From the NCBI GenBank assembly GCA_945883565.1, contig CAMCXO010000001.1, positions 124,001-188,000 of the forward strand: a stretch of 64,000 nucleotides of DNA, in the 5' to 3' direction. Under the pieces are notes generated by a model that did not search any database, was not told the DNA's origin, and saw only the letters and a list, made by a program, of their open reading frames with translations. The stretch's first letter is position 1, and each line of letters begins with the position of its first letter. Shown in pieces: positions 7,937 to 17,344 of the stretch. The position numbers and the translations under genes are program-made. The DNA is from Chryseobacterium gleum (lineage in GTDB: Bacteria; Bacteroidota; Bacteroidia; Flavobacteriales; Schleiferiaceae).

Positions 7937-8963
7937 AGGGAAGAGTTAATTCTGCAATAATATTTTGATTTAAATTTTGCAAAGCAAATTGCGCATTAGT
8001 TCCGTATATTGCAAATAGTCGTTTTTGAATAAAAGTAATTCCAATACCCTCTTTTTGAATGTTAAAGTGGTTAGAGATAGAGCCATTATTGTGAACTTCG
8101 AGCTTTAAAAACCCGTTATTACTAGATGCTTTTAAGCGAACATAACCAGGCCCCTCTTCTTTTGTAATGCCGTGCTTAACAGCGTTTTCGACCAAAGTAA
8201 TTAGCAAAATAGGAGGTAATTTATGGTTAGATAGATCTGTTTCCACATAAGTTAATATATTCAATCTGTCTCCAAATCTAATTTTTTCGATTTGCAGATA
8301 ACGCAAACACATTTCCCATTCAGTTTTTAAACTAACCCATTGACTACGTTCGTAATTGAGGGTATAACGAAGAAGTTCACTTAATTCGAGCATTGCCTCC
8401 TGAGCTTGATCGGGATTAATTCGAATTAGTGATTTAATACTGTTGAGAGCATTAAACAAGAAGTGCGGGTTTATTTTACTTTTAAGCAGTTCTAACTCGA
8501 GAAAATTGTAACGTTCTTGGGTTTCTAGCTTTTGTTGGTTCAGTAAATTTTGAAACTGCAGGATTTGAAACATGAAATAAATGATGGTCCAAACAATAGT
8601 GTATCGAAACCAATTCATCCAATAAGAGAAAATATTAATGGCACTTGGATAATCGCCTTCATTTAGCCAAAATCCAGGAATAAAAACCAGTACTGTAATT
8701 TGTAGCGCTGTTAAAGCCGCATACAAAATCCCTAGGCCCCATATTTTACTTTGGCTTTTCTGAAAAACATCAGATTTTTTAACCCAGAAACGGTTAAAGT
8801 GGGTAACCAAAAAGCCTAAAATGGCATAAAAAATAAATGTAAAGAAGTAGTTCCAGTCAAAACGTTTGTTAATGTGAAAAGTATAATTAATGGTTTCTAT
8901 AATTATCTGACCAGACCATCCTAAGGCTTGCAGAGACCAATAAAGGTTGTTTTTGTTTTTGAT
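7926..8963 (-). CDS. LytS/YehU-family sensor histidine kinase, with a probable ATC start
   Basis: The His_kinase domain has SKINPHFLFNALNS, with the phosphorylated His at about residue 167 of the long form, and an HATPase segment ending near KEEGPG and GIGITFIQKRL. The first common start codon in frame is a TTG at 8810, giving 294 residues. The frame is open and clearly coding for 51 codons further up: it reads YWSLQALGWSGQIIIETINY and then a membrane helix (YFFTFIFYAILGF), the usual N-terminus of this family. The stop is at 8970-8972 and no ATG, GTG or TTG lies between it and the coding match. ATC at 8963 would give MKNKNNLYWSLQ. The N-terminal membrane helices imply an inner-membrane protein. 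The long start is my inference. Confidence 0.85.
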   Translation of the reverse strand: MKNKNNLYWSLQALGWSGQIIIETINYTFHINKRFDWNYFFTFIFYAILGFLVTHFNRFWVKKSDVFQKSQSKIWGLGILYAALTALQITVLVFIPGFWLNEGDYPSAINIFSYWMNWFRYTIVWTIIYFMFQILQFQNLLNQQKLETQERYNFLELELLKSKINPHFLFNALNSIKSLIRINPDQAQEAMLELSELLRYTLNYERSQWVSLKTEWEMCLRYLQIEKIRFGDRLNILTYVETDLSNHKLPPILLITLVENAVKHGITKEEGPGYVRLKASSNNGFLKLEVHNNGSISNHFNIQKEGIGITFIQKRLFAIYGTNAQFALQNLNQNIIAELTLPYES

Positions 8964-9109
8964 AGCACTTTAATTATTTCCGATGGCTAAATTATCATGT
9001 AGATGATTATAATCGAAGTGCATTGGGATGAGCGCTAAACAAGCGGGTTGAATGTGGAAAAGAACATCTTTTTAAATGTCTATTTTCGCAGTTCAAAATA
9101 TTAGCCTCA

Positions 9110-9823
9110 TTGACACTTTCTATAGTAATTCCTGCCTTTAACGAGGGAAAAACAATACATCTTATTTTGGATAAGATAAAAATGGCCAAGCTTCCAGCAG
9201 GCTTAAAAAAAGAAATTATAGTGGTAAACGACTGTTCTACAGATGAAACGGAAGATGCCTTATTGAATTACATGAAGTCTAATCCGGATTTGCGATTAAT
9301 CTATATAAAACATACAGTAAATCAAGGCAAAGGAGCTGCACTTCACACAGGAATAGGTCAAGCCAAAGGAGACTTTATAGTGATTCAGGATGCGGATTTA
9401 GAGTATGACCCCAACGAATATGAGCTTTTGCTAAAACCTATGTTAGATGGTCATGCAGATGTGGTTTATGGATCGCGGTTTATGGGAGGAAACGCGCATA
9501 GAATTTTATTTTTTTGGCATTCGATTGGGAACAAGTTTTTAACCTTTCTTAGCAATGCCCTCACCAATTTGAATTTAACTGATATGGAAACCTGTTATAA
9601 ATTGTTTAGGAGGGGCATTTTGCAGAGCATCGATTTACACGAAAAGCGTTTTGGATTTGAACCTGAAGTTACAGCTAAAGTTGCGCGCATCCCCGGGATT
9701 AGAATTTATGAGGTAGGTATATCATACTATGGAAGAACTTTTGAAGAAGGAAAGAAAATAGGATGGCGCGATGGATTTCGCGCCATTTATTGCATTCTGA
9801 AATATAATTTACTTGTTAGGTGA
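9110..9823 (+). CDS. Family 2 glycosyltransferase (dolichyl-phosphate mannose synthase-like)
   Basis: 237 residues. The GT-A fold start is [14 protein letters not shown], followed by [10 protein letters not shown], the nucleotide-sugar/metal motif QDADLEYDP (about residue 94) and VYGSRFMGG. There are no strong membrane segments. The family moves a sugar from a nucleotide donor to a polyprenyl phosphate or similar lipid. The start is TTG at 9110; the ATG at 9076 is out of frame. A TATTTTCG box lies at 9081-9088. It converges on fabH with a 7-bp gap. Confidence 0.88.
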   Translation: MTLSIVIPAFNEGKTIHLILDKIKMAKLPAGLKKEIIVVNDCSTDETEDALLNYMKSNPDLRLIYIKHTVNQGKGAALHTGIGQAKGDFIVIQDADLEYDPNEYELLLKPMLDGHADVVYGSRFMGGNAHRILFFWHSIGNKFLTFLSNALTNLNLTDMETCYKLFRRGILQSIDLHEKRFGFEPEVTAKVARIPGIRIYEVGISYYGRTFEEGKKIGWRDGFRAIYCILKYNLLVR

Positions 9824-9830
9824 AATATGT

Positions 9831-10835
9831 TTACCAGCGCAAAAGCGCCGATGCCCAAGTAAAACCACTGCCAAATGCCGCCAAACAAACCAAGTTGCCT
9901 TTTTCTATTCTGCCTTCTTCCCAAGCTTCACTTAAAGCAATTGGAATTGAAGCCGCGGTAGTATTACCGTAACGCATTATATTATTATAAATTTGTTTAT
10001 CTGAAAGTTGCATTTTTTGCTGTATGTATTGACTGATTCTTAAATTTGCTTGGTGTGGAATCAATAAATCTATATCGGTAGTTTCTAGGCCATTGTACGT
10101 CAATGCTTCATTAATCACCTCTTGAAAGCGTGTTACTGCGTGTTTAAAAACAAAATTGCCATTCATATAAGGATAATAGGGTGGATTTTCAGGAGTTTGT
10201 TCGTTGACTATTTGGTGTACCCAATGTGAAGTATTTGGTTCCAAAAGAGCCAATTCTTTTGCGTGCTTACCTTCAGAATGCAAATGAGTGCTTAAAATTC
10301 CTTCTTCACCATGCTCACATCTTTGCACAACAACAGCTCCTGCACCATCACCAAATATTACGGAAACACCCCGTCCTCTTGTAGTAAAGTCAAGTCCACC
10401 ACTATGTAGCTCAGAGCCAATTACCAGAATGGTTTTATACATGCCAGTTTTAATAAACTGATCGGCAACAGAAAGGGCATATACAAATCCCGAGCACTGA
10501 TTCCTTACATCTAATGCACCAATTTCTTCAAGTTCTAATTGCTCCTGAACCAAAACCCCTGGGCCGGGGAAGTAATAATCAGGACTTAAGGTAGCAAATA
10601 TTATAAAGTCTATGGCGGATTTATCAATTCCAGCGCGTTCAATGGCCTTCCTTGCAGCGTTCGTGCCCATAGTTGAAGTGGTGTCTTTGCCGATTTCAGC
10701 AAATCGTCGGGTGTTTATTCCGGTTCGTTCGACAATCCAATCGTTGTTAGTGTCCATTAATTCAGAAAGATCTTGGTTACTTACAACCCGTTCGGGCACA
10801 TAATGCCCTATGCCTATAATCTTTGATTTGTACAT
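9831..10835 (-). CDS. fabH: 3-oxoacyl-[acyl-carrier-protein] synthase III
   Basis: 334 residues, a normal FabH length. It condenses an acyl-CoA primer with malonyl-ACP to start fatty-acid synthesis. The triad is complete: Cys114 (VRNQCSGFVYA), His261 (LLIPHQANLRI) and Asn291 (YGNTTAASIPIAL). The GDGAGAVVVQ segment is also typical. It stands alone rather than in the common plsX-fabH cluster, so it may be a paralogue with a different primer preference (branched or specialised). Its start diverges from ftsX. Confidence 0.93.
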   Translation of the reverse strand: MYKSKIIGIGHYVPERVVSNQDLSELMDTNNDWIVERTGINTRRFAEIGKDTTSTMGTNAARKAIERAGIDKSAIDFIIFATLSPDYYFPGPGVLVQEQLELEEIGALDVRNQCSGFVYALSVADQFIKTGMYKTILVIGSELHSGGLDFTTRGRGVSVIFGDGAGAVVVQRCEHGEEGILSTHLHSEGKHAKELALLEPNTSHWVHQIVNEQTPENPPYYPYMNGNFVFKHAVTRFQEVINEALTYNGLETTDIDLLIPHQANLRISQYIQQKMQLSDKQIYNNIMRYGNTTAASIPIALSEAWEEGRIEKGNLVCLAAFGSGFTWASALLRW

Positions 10836-10919
10836 TTAAAACATGAGGTTTATGATTGGGCAATTTACGTTTTGCAATTAATGGTACTGCATCATATTGA
10901 TGACTTACTTTTGCAACAC

Positions 10920-11798
10920 ATGAATCTAAAAACAGAAAGTTTTACCAGACGCCAAGTTCGATCGAGCTATGCATCGGTGATTATTAGTATTTCATTGGTT
11001 TTGCTTTTGTTAGGAATATTGGGTTTGTTGCTCTTGAATGCGGGTGAAGTAGCTAAAAAAGTTCGGGAAAGTTTTGCCGTTCAAATCATACTTGATGAAG
11101 ATACCCCTGAAAGTGAGCGTATAACAATGCAGAAAGAATTGGCCTTGGCGCCATTTGCAAAAGAGGTTGACTTTGTTTCAAAAGATGATGCAGCAAAAAC
11201 GCTAATTGCCGAATTAGACGAAAATTTTATTGAATTCTTGGGATATAACCCTTTGCAAGATGCTTTTGATTTAAGACTAAAAGCTGAATTTGTGAAACCC
11301 AGTCAATTACTTTTAATAAGCAGAGATTTGTCCGCACTTCAATATGTGGATCAAGTATTATATGATGAAAATTTGTTAGAAAGGATGAATGAAAATATTA
11401 AGAGAATTGGTATTTTTTTGCTTTTAGGGAGTTTTTTACTCTTATTAATTTCTATTGCATTAATTAATAGCTCTATAAGGCTTTCAATATACAGTAAACG
11501 CTTCATAATTAAAACCATGCAATTGGTAGGAGCTACCAGTAGTTTTATTAGAAAGCCATTCATGATGCGTAGCATATGGCACGGCATATTGGGCGCAATT
11601 TTGGCTTCAAGCTTGCTTTTTGGTTTGTTGTATTTCATTTTGGAGCGCTTTCCCGATTTAAAAGAGTTAATGAATCCATTGCACTTAGCCATCACATTTA
11701 TATTTATTCTGCTAACTGGCACGTTCATTTCGTGGATTTGTACTTTCTTTGCTGTTCGTCGTTATTTGAGTTTAAAAACCGCCCAATTATATTACTAG
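10920..11798 (+). CDS. ftsX: Cell-division permease-like protein FtsX
   Basis: 292 residues from the ATG at 10920 (MNLKTESFTRRQVRSSYASV). An in-frame upstream TTG at 10872 would add 16 unlikely residues. There is one N-terminal membrane helix (residues about 20-45), a periplasmic domain with QIILDEDTPESE, and three C-terminal helices, the FtsX topology. FtsX works with the ATPase FtsE to control septal peptidoglycan hydrolases; ftsE is not in this window. It is followed 4 bp later by DUF3098 and then uppP and truB, an arrangement I recall as common in Bacteroidota. Confidence 0.92.
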   Translation: MNLKTESFTRRQVRSSYASVIISISLVLLLLGILGLLLLNAGEVAKKVRESFAVQIILDEDTPESERITMQKELALAPFAKEVDFVSKDDAAKTLIAELDENFIEFLGYNPLQDAFDLRLKAEFVKPSQLLLISRDLSALQYVDQVLYDENLLERMNENIKRIGIFLLLGSFLLLLISIALINSSIRLSIYSKRFIIKTMQLVGATSSFIRKPFMMRSIWHGILGAILASSLLFGLLYFILERFPDLKELMNPLHLAITFIFILLTGTFISWICTFFAVRRYLSLKTAQLYY

Positions 11799-11802
11799 CT
11801 AA

Positions 11803-12024
11803 ATGAAACAAAATTTCACTTTCAACAGGAAGAACTATATCATTATGGGCATTGGTCTTCTACTTATTGTGTTTGGCTATGTTCTCATGTCTGGTGGTGG
11901 AAGTCCCGACCCAAATAAGTTTAACCCAGAGATTTTTAGTTCTCGAAGACTTGTTTGGGCTCCTATTTTGGTTCTTGCCGGTTTGTCTATTGAAGTTTAT
12001 GCTATCTTATACAAAGGAAAATGA
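11803..12024 (+). CDS. DUF3098 small membrane protein
   Basis: 73 residues with two predicted membrane helices (about 13-30 and 51-68) joined by a [20 protein letters not shown] loop. The last 4 bp overlap the uppP start. Small proteins of this type sit between ftsX and uppP in many Bacteroidota, which suggests a link to division or to lipid-carrier recycling. No biochemical role is known to me. Confidence 0.85.
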   Translation: MKQNFTFNRKNYIIMGIGLLLIVFGYVLMSGGGSPDPNKFNPEIFSSRRLVWAPILVLAGLSIEVYAILYKGK

Positions 12025-12803
12025 ACATTTGGGAGGTTGTGATTCTGGCAATAATTGAAGGGCTAACAGAGTTTTTACCTGTTTCCTCCACTGGCCACAT
12101 GATTCTGGCTTCCAGTTTTATGGGCATTGCAGATGATGATTTTGTTAAAATGTTTACAGTGGCCATTCAATTTGGAGCCATACTTTCGGTTATTATCCTC
12201 TACTACAAAAAATTCATTCAATCCCTTGAATTTTATTTCAAGCTCTTTGTTGCTTTTATACCAGCTGCAATTTTGGGCTTCTTGCTAAATGATTATATCG
12301 ATGCTATGTTGGAAAGTGCTGCAACAGTGGCAATAAGCTTACTAGTTGGAGGAGTCTTCCTTTTGTTTATTGATAAAATGTTTAAAAGAAATAATGAAGA
12401 CCAACCCACCTATAAAAGCGCTTTTATAATTGGTTGCTTTCAGGTTCTTGCAATGATTCCGGGAGTTTCTAGGAGTGCTGCCACTATAATTGGGGGCATG
12501 CAACAAGGCTTTAGCCGTAAAGTCGCTGCTGAGTTTTCATTTTTCTTAGCCGTTCCAACAATGTTTGCTGCAACACTTTATAAGATTTATAAATTTCACA
12601 GTTCGGTTGGTTTTGAAGAAGCGCACATATTACCTATGCTATTAGGAAATGTTGTGGCATTTATTGTAGCCATGTTAGCCATCAAGGGGTTTATTAGCTA
12701 TCTAACTAAATATGGGTTTAAAGTTTTTGGGTATTATAGAATCATTTTAGGCGCGGTTATTTTAATTCTGCTTTTAACAGGGCAAGAATTGAATGTAATG
12801 TAA
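12021..12803 (+). CDS. uppP: Undecaprenyl-diphosphatase
   Basis: 260 residues, an integral membrane protein with about seven or eight helices. It removes a phosphate from undecaprenyl diphosphate, recycling the lipid carrier for peptidoglycan and O-antigen. Both family motifs are present: [17 protein letters not shown] (about residues 14-30) and [13 protein letters not shown] (about residues 147-159). It overlaps the DUF3098 stop by 4 bp and is followed 13 bp later by truB. Confidence 0.96.
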   Translation: MNIWEVVILAIIEGLTEFLPVSSTGHMILASSFMGIADDDFVKMFTVAIQFGAILSVIILYYKKFIQSLEFYFKLFVAFIPAAILGFLLNDYIDAMLESAATVAISLLVGGVFLLFIDKMFKRNNEDQPTYKSAFIIGCFQVLAMIPGVSRSAATIIGGMQQGFSRKVAAEFSFFLAVPTMFAATLYKIYKFHSSVGFEEAHILPMLLGNVVAFIVAMLAIKGFISYLTKYGFKVFGYYRIILGAVILILLLTGQELNVM

Positions 12804-12816
12804 GTTTATTCATTCT

Positions 12817-13524
12817 ATGCAGCAAAATTTGCTTGCTTTTTCACCTGATGAGTACTTGAATGGCAAACTATTGCTTATTGACAAACCCATAGGATGGACA
12901 AGTTTTCAGGTAGTTGGCCATATTCGAAATCAACTTAGCAGATATATTGGTATTAAAAAAATAAAAGTTGGTCATTCTGGAACATTAGACCCTTTAGCTA
13001 CAGGTTTGCTGCTTATTTGCACTGGAAAACTAACTCGTGATATTGAAGATTTCATAGGTTTAAACAAATGTTATTCGGGGCTAATTAAACTTGGGTTTAC
13101 TACACTTAGTTATGACGCGGAAACGCCTGAAATAAAAGGGGGCAGCTATGAAGGATTAACTTTTAGTGAAATCACGAATAAGTCAAGGGAGTTTAATGGA
13201 GACATATTACAAATTCCTCCGAATTATTCGGCTGTTAAACAAGCCGGAAAGCGTTTATATGAATTAGCCAGAAATGGTCAGGAAAACGACATCCAAAAAG
13301 TACCACGAAGAGTAAGAATTGATAGCTTTATAATAAAAGACTATATTAATGGACAGGCGAGTTTTTCTGTTTGTTGTTCAAAAGGCACTTACATTCGTTC
13401 ATTAGCTCATGATTTTGGTCAAGCACTAACCTGTGGTGGGTATCTAACTGCCTTAAGAAGAGAAAGTATTGGTGGGTATTGTGTTCGTGACGCTATTACT
13501 CCAAAAGATTGGAGCCAATCATGA
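12817..13524 (+). CDS. truB: tRNA pseudouridine-55 synthase
   Basis: 235 residues. It makes pseudouridine 55 in the T loop of tRNAs. Catalytic Asp58 lies in GHSGTLDPLATG, and LLIDKPIGWTSFQVV and CSKGTYIRSLAHD are family motifs. There is no long C-terminal PUA domain, so it is a short form. It is the last gene of the ftsX-DUF3098-uppP-truB run and is followed by a hairpin at 13535-13629. Confidence 0.95.
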   Translation: MQQNLLAFSPDEYLNGKLLLIDKPIGWTSFQVVGHIRNQLSRYIGIKKIKVGHSGTLDPLATGLLLICTGKLTRDIEDFIGLNKCYSGLIKLGFTTLSYDAETPEIKGGSYEGLTFSEITNKSREFNGDILQIPPNYSAVKQAGKRLYELARNGQENDIQKVPRRVRIDSFIIKDYINGQASFSVCCSKGTYIRSLAHDFGQALTCGGYLTALRRESIGGYCVRDAITPKDWSQS

Positions 13525-13534
13525 TTTTAATAAA

Positions 13535-13629
13535 GGTTAACGAGGCAGGCGCAGATTTTTGTGGGTGGGAAGGGAACTAATAGAGGGTTCTATAAAAAAA
13601 CCCCATCTAACGCCTGCTCACCGCTAACC
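13535..13629. repeat. Long imperfect inverted repeat between truB and a sigma-factor gene
   Basis: The left arm is GGTTAACGAGGCAGGCG (13535-13551) and the right arm is CGCCTGCTCACCGCTAACC (13611-13629). The arms pair over most of their length with a few mismatches and a bulge. The 59-base interior holds AGAT..GTGGG and CCCCATCT, which can also pair. It could be a terminator for truB or a small non-coding element. There is no T-run directly after the right arm (CTATTTTTAAAT follows). Confidence 0.45.
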
Positions 13630-13664
13630 TATTTTTAAATACTGATTTCTTATTTTCTAGTCAA

Positions 13665-13775
13665 ATGAAATCAATAATTTTGTTTTTTATATCCTTAGTT
13701 TTATGTATACTTGTATACATCGCATTAAACCCTGTTCTGAATTTGCTGCCTACGATTGCGTATGCTTTTATTTAA
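13665..13775 (+). CDS. Possible small membrane protein (36 residues)
   Basis: An ATG-to-TAA frame encodes MKSIILFFISLVLCILVYIA followed by LNPVLNLLPTIAYAFI. This is one hydrophobic helix with a Lys at the N-terminus. It is too short for routine gene calling, no homologue is known to me and no ribosome-binding site is visible. It lies between the truB hairpin and the 3' end of the ECF sigma gene (which runs the other way, ending at 13789). It may be a real small membrane protein or chance in AT-rich DNA. Confidence 0.3.
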   Translation: MKSIILFFISLVLCILVYIALNPVLNLLPTIAYAFI

Positions 13776-13788
13776 AAAAAGTGGCGAC

Positions 13789-14361
13789 TTATTCAGTTAG
13801 TACCATATTATTCTTAGCAATTATTTTTCTTAGATTAATTAATGCATATCGCATTCTGCCTAATGCCGTATTAATGCTTACTCCCGTACGCTCTGCAATT
13901 TCTTTAAAACCTAAATCCTCTTCTATTCTAAGCAACATAACTTCTTTCTGTTCTTCCGGTAAATAGTTGAGGAGTTTTCTGGCATCTTGTTCGATTTGCG
14001 CTTTGATACTTAATTGTTCAATTGTCACCTCTGTACCTCCAACCCAATCAAAAATATCATAATCCTCATTTGACCTGAGCATTGGAAATCTTTTATCTCT
14101 TCGAAAATGATCTATAACCAAGTTGTGGGCTATGCGCATTGCCCATTGAATAAATTTCCCTTCTTCGTTATAACCTCCACTTTTAATAGTGTTAATAATT
14201 TTAACGAAAACATCTTGAAAGATATCGTTTGCCAAATCTTCATCTTTCACTTTATTTAAGATAAAAGTGAATACTTTGACTTGGTGTCGCTTTATAAGCT
14301 CATCTAGTGCTTTTTCGTTACCACCGATATAAAGACCAATAAGTTCATGGTCTTTAGACAT
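13789..14361 (-). CDS. RNA polymerase sigma factor, ECF type (sigma-70 family)
   Basis: 190 residues from MSKDHELIGLYIGGNE; an ATG at 14379 would add six residues. Region 2 is visible (DLANDIFQDVFVKI, then EGKFIQWAMRIAHNLVIDHFRRDKR), as is region 4 (LPEEQKEVMLLRIEEDLGFKEIAERTG), the pattern of ECF sigma factors. No anti-sigma gene is adjacent. Single ECF sigma genes of this type are frequent in Bacteroidota, and the regulon is unknown. It diverges from uvrA. Confidence 0.9.
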   Translation of the reverse strand: MSKDHELIGLYIGGNEKALDELIKRHQVKVFTFILNKVKDEDLANDIFQDVFVKIINTIKSGGYNEEGKFIQWAMRIAHNLVIDHFRRDKRFPMLRSNEDYDIFDWVGGTEVTIEQLSIKAQIEQDARKLLNYLPEEQKEVMLLRIEEDLGFKEIAERTGVSINTALGRMRYALINLRKIIAKNNMVLTE

Positions 14362-14492
14362 AATCCACTCCTTAACCATATGAGTCGGGTTTTAAAATTG
14401 GAGTAGATGTTTATTCGATAGCCTTTGTTTTTTGAATTATATATTCGCAAATATATCTAAATGCTTTATTTCTGCAAGCCTCGTATTCTAAA

Positions 14493-14500
14493 TAGCTTTG
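14493..14500 (+). promoter_or_regulatory. -7 box of a likely uvrA promoter
   Basis: TAGCTTTG fits TAnnTTTG and lies 18 bp before the uvrA start codon. Only a weak TCTG is found at the expected -33 distance. No SOS-like palindrome is obvious. Confidence 0.4.
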
Positions 14501-14518
14501 CAGACTTAACTCAGCCAT

Positions 14519-17344
14519 ATGGAACTTTCATCTGAATTGCCCAACACGAGAGACAATATTCAAATATTAGGAGCAAGAGTTCATAATTTGAAGAATATAA
14601 ATGTTAACATTCCAAAAAATAAACTGGTGGTTATTACTGGATTGAGTGGATCGGGCAAGTCTAGTTTGGCGTTTGACACTTTATATGCCGAAGGACAACG
14701 ACGTTATGTAGAAAGCTTATCGGCTTACGCTAGGCAGTTTTTAGGCAGATTGAATAAGCCCGATTGCGATGCCATAATTGGACTAACACCAGCCATCGCG
14801 ATTGAACAAAAGGTAACCAGCAAAAATCCTCGTTCAACAGTAGGCACAGCTACTGAAGTTTATGATTTTTTAAAATTATTATATGCTCGTTTAGGGAAAA
14901 CCATATCTCCAATAAGCGGAGATGAAGTTAAAAAACATAGCGTCACCGATGTTTTAAATTTTATATCTTCTTTAAATAAAGGTGAAAGGATTATGATTCT
15001 TGCACCACTCCAAAAAGACACAAGTTGGAAGAGTAAATTTGATCTACTTCTGAGCCAAGGCTTTGCTCGTATTCTGCATAAGAATGAAGTAAAAAGCTTG
15101 GGTGAAATGGTTTCAAATGAAGATAATCAACAATTAGATGTTGTTGACTTAGTTGTTGATCGAGCCATTGCAGATTTGAATGATGAAGAAAATAAAAACC
15201 GATTAGCCGATTCTATACAAACTGCTTTTTTTGAAGGTCATGGAATTTGCGAGGTTTTACAAGTTGATTCTAAGAAGAGACAAATTTTTAGCGATAAGTT
15301 CGAAGCAGATGGCATTCGGTTTGAAGTACCAAGTACCCATTTATTTAGTTTCAATACTCCATTGGGGGCATGTAAAAAGTGTGAAGGATTTGGAAGTATT
15401 ATCGGTATCGATGAGACGTTGGTAATTCCTGATGGTAGCAAATCCGTCTTTCAAGATTGCGTGGTAGCTTGGAAAGGTGACAAAATGCAAGAATGGAAAG
15501 ATGACTTTATTATTAAAGCCGCAGCTTATAACTTCCCAATTCATAGAGCATATAATGAGTTAAATGATGAGCAAAGAAAGTTATTATGGAAAGGTAAAGG
15601 AAACCTTAAAGGTATTGATGCGTTTTTTGAATTTGTAGAGCAAAATAGTTACAAGATTCAATATAGGGTAATGTTAGCCAGATATAGAGGCAAAACAAAC
15701 TGCAATGTTTGCGAAGGCAGCCGTTTATCGAAGTCGGCTTCTCATGTGTTTGTCTCAGGTAAAAGCATTGCTGAATTAGTCAATACTCCTCTTAATCAGC
15801 TTCTTGAGTTTTTCATAAGACTAAAATTTGAATCATACGAGGAGGCAATTGCCAAAAGAATTTTAGAGGAAATTCGTATTCGTTTAAGCTACTTATGCGA
15901 TGTTGGACTTGGTTATTTAACATTAAATAGAAATACATCCACACTCTCAGGTGGTGAATCACAGCGCATTCATTTGGCTACATCACTAGGGAGTAGCCTA
16001 GTAGGAAGTACATATATTTTAGATGAACCAAGCATCGGTTTGCATCCGAGAGACACTGAAAAACTAATTGGAGTTCTAAAGAAGCTAAGAGATTTAGGAA
16101 ACACTGTTGTAGTGGTTGAGCATGATGAAGAGATCATGCATGCAGCGGATTTGATTATTGACATAGGGCCAGAATCTGGATATAATGGCGGTGAGTTAGT
16201 TTTTCAAGGGGCATTTAATGATTTGAAATATGCCCAAAACAGCTACACAGCAGATTATCTTCTAGGTAAGCTGAAGCCTTATATTCCAAAAACCCCATTA
16301 AAACCATTTGGATTTTTAGAATTAAATGGCGCCCGCGAAAATAATTTAAAAGGTATAAATGTTAAATTTCCTTTAGGGGTTTTATGTGCAGTAACAGGCG
16401 TTAGCGGATCTGGAAAAAGCACTTTAGTTAAACAAGTTTTTTACCCGGCATTAGTGCGTAAACTGGGAGGTCAATCCGAAAGGCCAGGACGTTTTCAATC
16501 ATTGGAAGGAAACTTAAGTTTAATCCAATCGGTTGAAATGGTTGATCAGAACCCAATTGGTCGATCTTCTCGCAGCAATCCTGTTACCTATATAAAAGCT
16601 TTTGATGACATTCGAATGTTATTTGCTAGCCAAACCTTAGCAAAACAAAGAGGTTATCAAGCACGACATTTTTCATTTAATGTGTCGGGGGGAAGGTGTG
16701 AAGCATGTGAAGGTGAAGGGCAAGTTACCATTGAAATGCAATTTATGGCCGATGTTCATGTGGAGTGTGAAGTATGTAAAGGGAAAAAGTTTAAAGATGA
16801 AATACTGGAAATCAGAGTTTTTGAAAAGAATATTTTCGATATTTTAAATTTCACTGTTGTTGAAGCCATCAGTTTTTTTACTGAAGCTAATCAGTTGAAA
16901 ATATCCGAACATTTGAGCACTTTAAATGAAGTTGGCTTGGGCTATGTAAAACTAGGTCAGTCATCAAGTACGCTTTCTGGTGGTGAAGCACAGCGTATAA
17001 AGCTAGCAAGCTTTTTATTGAAAGGAAAGGATGCGGGTAACACATTATTCATTTTTGATGAACCCACAACCGGATTGCACTTCCATGACGTCGAAAAACT
17101 GCTTAAAAGCTTTAGAGCATTGCTCAAAAAGGGCCATAGCATCGTAGTAATCGAACACCACTCACAAGTAATTAAAGCTGCCGATTGGGTAATAGAATTG
17201 GGTCCTGACGGAGGGGATCTTGGTGGAAATCTAATTTTTGCTGGAGACAGAGAAACATTTAAAAGCGCTCATGACCAAACTTTAACTGCTCAATGGATTT
17301 TTAACAGCAACTCAAATGGCAAATCGCTAAAAAATCATATATGA
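14519..17344 (+). CDS. uvrA: Excinuclease ABC subunit A
   Basis: 941 residues, a standard UvrA length. It is the damage-sensing ATPase of nucleotide excision repair and loads UvrB. There are two ABC modules: Walker A GLSGSGKSS (41-49) and GVSGSGKST (about 627-635), with signatures STLSGGESQRI (about 474) and STLSGGEAQRI (about 817). Zinc-binding cysteine pairs are CKKC (about 284) with CNVC (about 394), and CEAC (about 727) with CEVC (about 750). The 3' end overlaps the convergent DUF6089 gene by 18 bp. Confidence 0.97.
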   Translation: MELSSELPNTRDNIQILGARVHNLKNINVNIPKNKLVVITGLSGSGKSSLAFDTLYAEGQRRYVESLSAYARQFLGRLNKPDCDAIIGLTPAIAIEQKVTSKNPRSTVGTATEVYDFLKLLYARLGKTISPISGDEVKKHSVTDVLNFISSLNKGERIMILAPLQKDTSWKSKFDLLLSQGFARILHKNEVKSLGEMVSNEDNQQLDVVDLVVDRAIADLNDEENKNRLADSIQTAFFEGHGICEVLQVDSKKRQIFSDKFEADGIRFEVPSTHLFSFNTPLGACKKCEGFGSIIGIDETLVIPDGSKSVFQDCVVAWKGDKMQEWKDDFIIKAAAYNFPIHRAYNELNDEQRKLLWKGKGNLKGIDAFFEFVEQNSYKIQYRVMLARYRGKTNCNVCEGSRLSKSASHVFVSGKSIAELVNTPLNQLLEFFIRLKFESYEEAIAKRILEEIRIRLSYLCDVGLGYLTLNRNTSTLSGGESQRIHLATSLGSSLVGSTYILDEPSIGLHPRDTEKLIGVLKKLRDLGNTVVVVEHDEEIMHAADLIIDIGPESGYNGGELVFQGAFNDLKYAQNSYTADYLLGKLKPYIPKTPLKPFGFLELNGARENNLKGINVKFPLGVLCAVTGVSGSGKSTLVKQVFYPALVRKLGGQSERPGRFQSLEGNLSLIQSVEMVDQNPIGRSSRSNPVTYIKAFDDIRMLFASQTLAKQRGYQARHFSFNVSGGRCEACEGEGQVTIEMQFMADVHVECEVCKGKKFKDEILEIRVFEKNIFDILNFTVVEAISFFTEANQLKISEHLSTLNEVGLGYVKLGQSSSTLSGGEAQRIKLASFLLKGKDAGNTLFIFDEPTTGLHFHDVEKLLKSFRALLKKGHSIVVIEHHSQVIKAADWVIELGPDGGDLGGNLIFAGDRETFKSAHDQTLTAQWIFNSNSNGKSLKNHI

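Noticed and set aside
11351-11728. 125-residue minus-strand frame inside ftsX
   Set aside because: Antisense to the C-terminal membrane helices of FtsX; low-complexity Lys/Ile composition and no family match.
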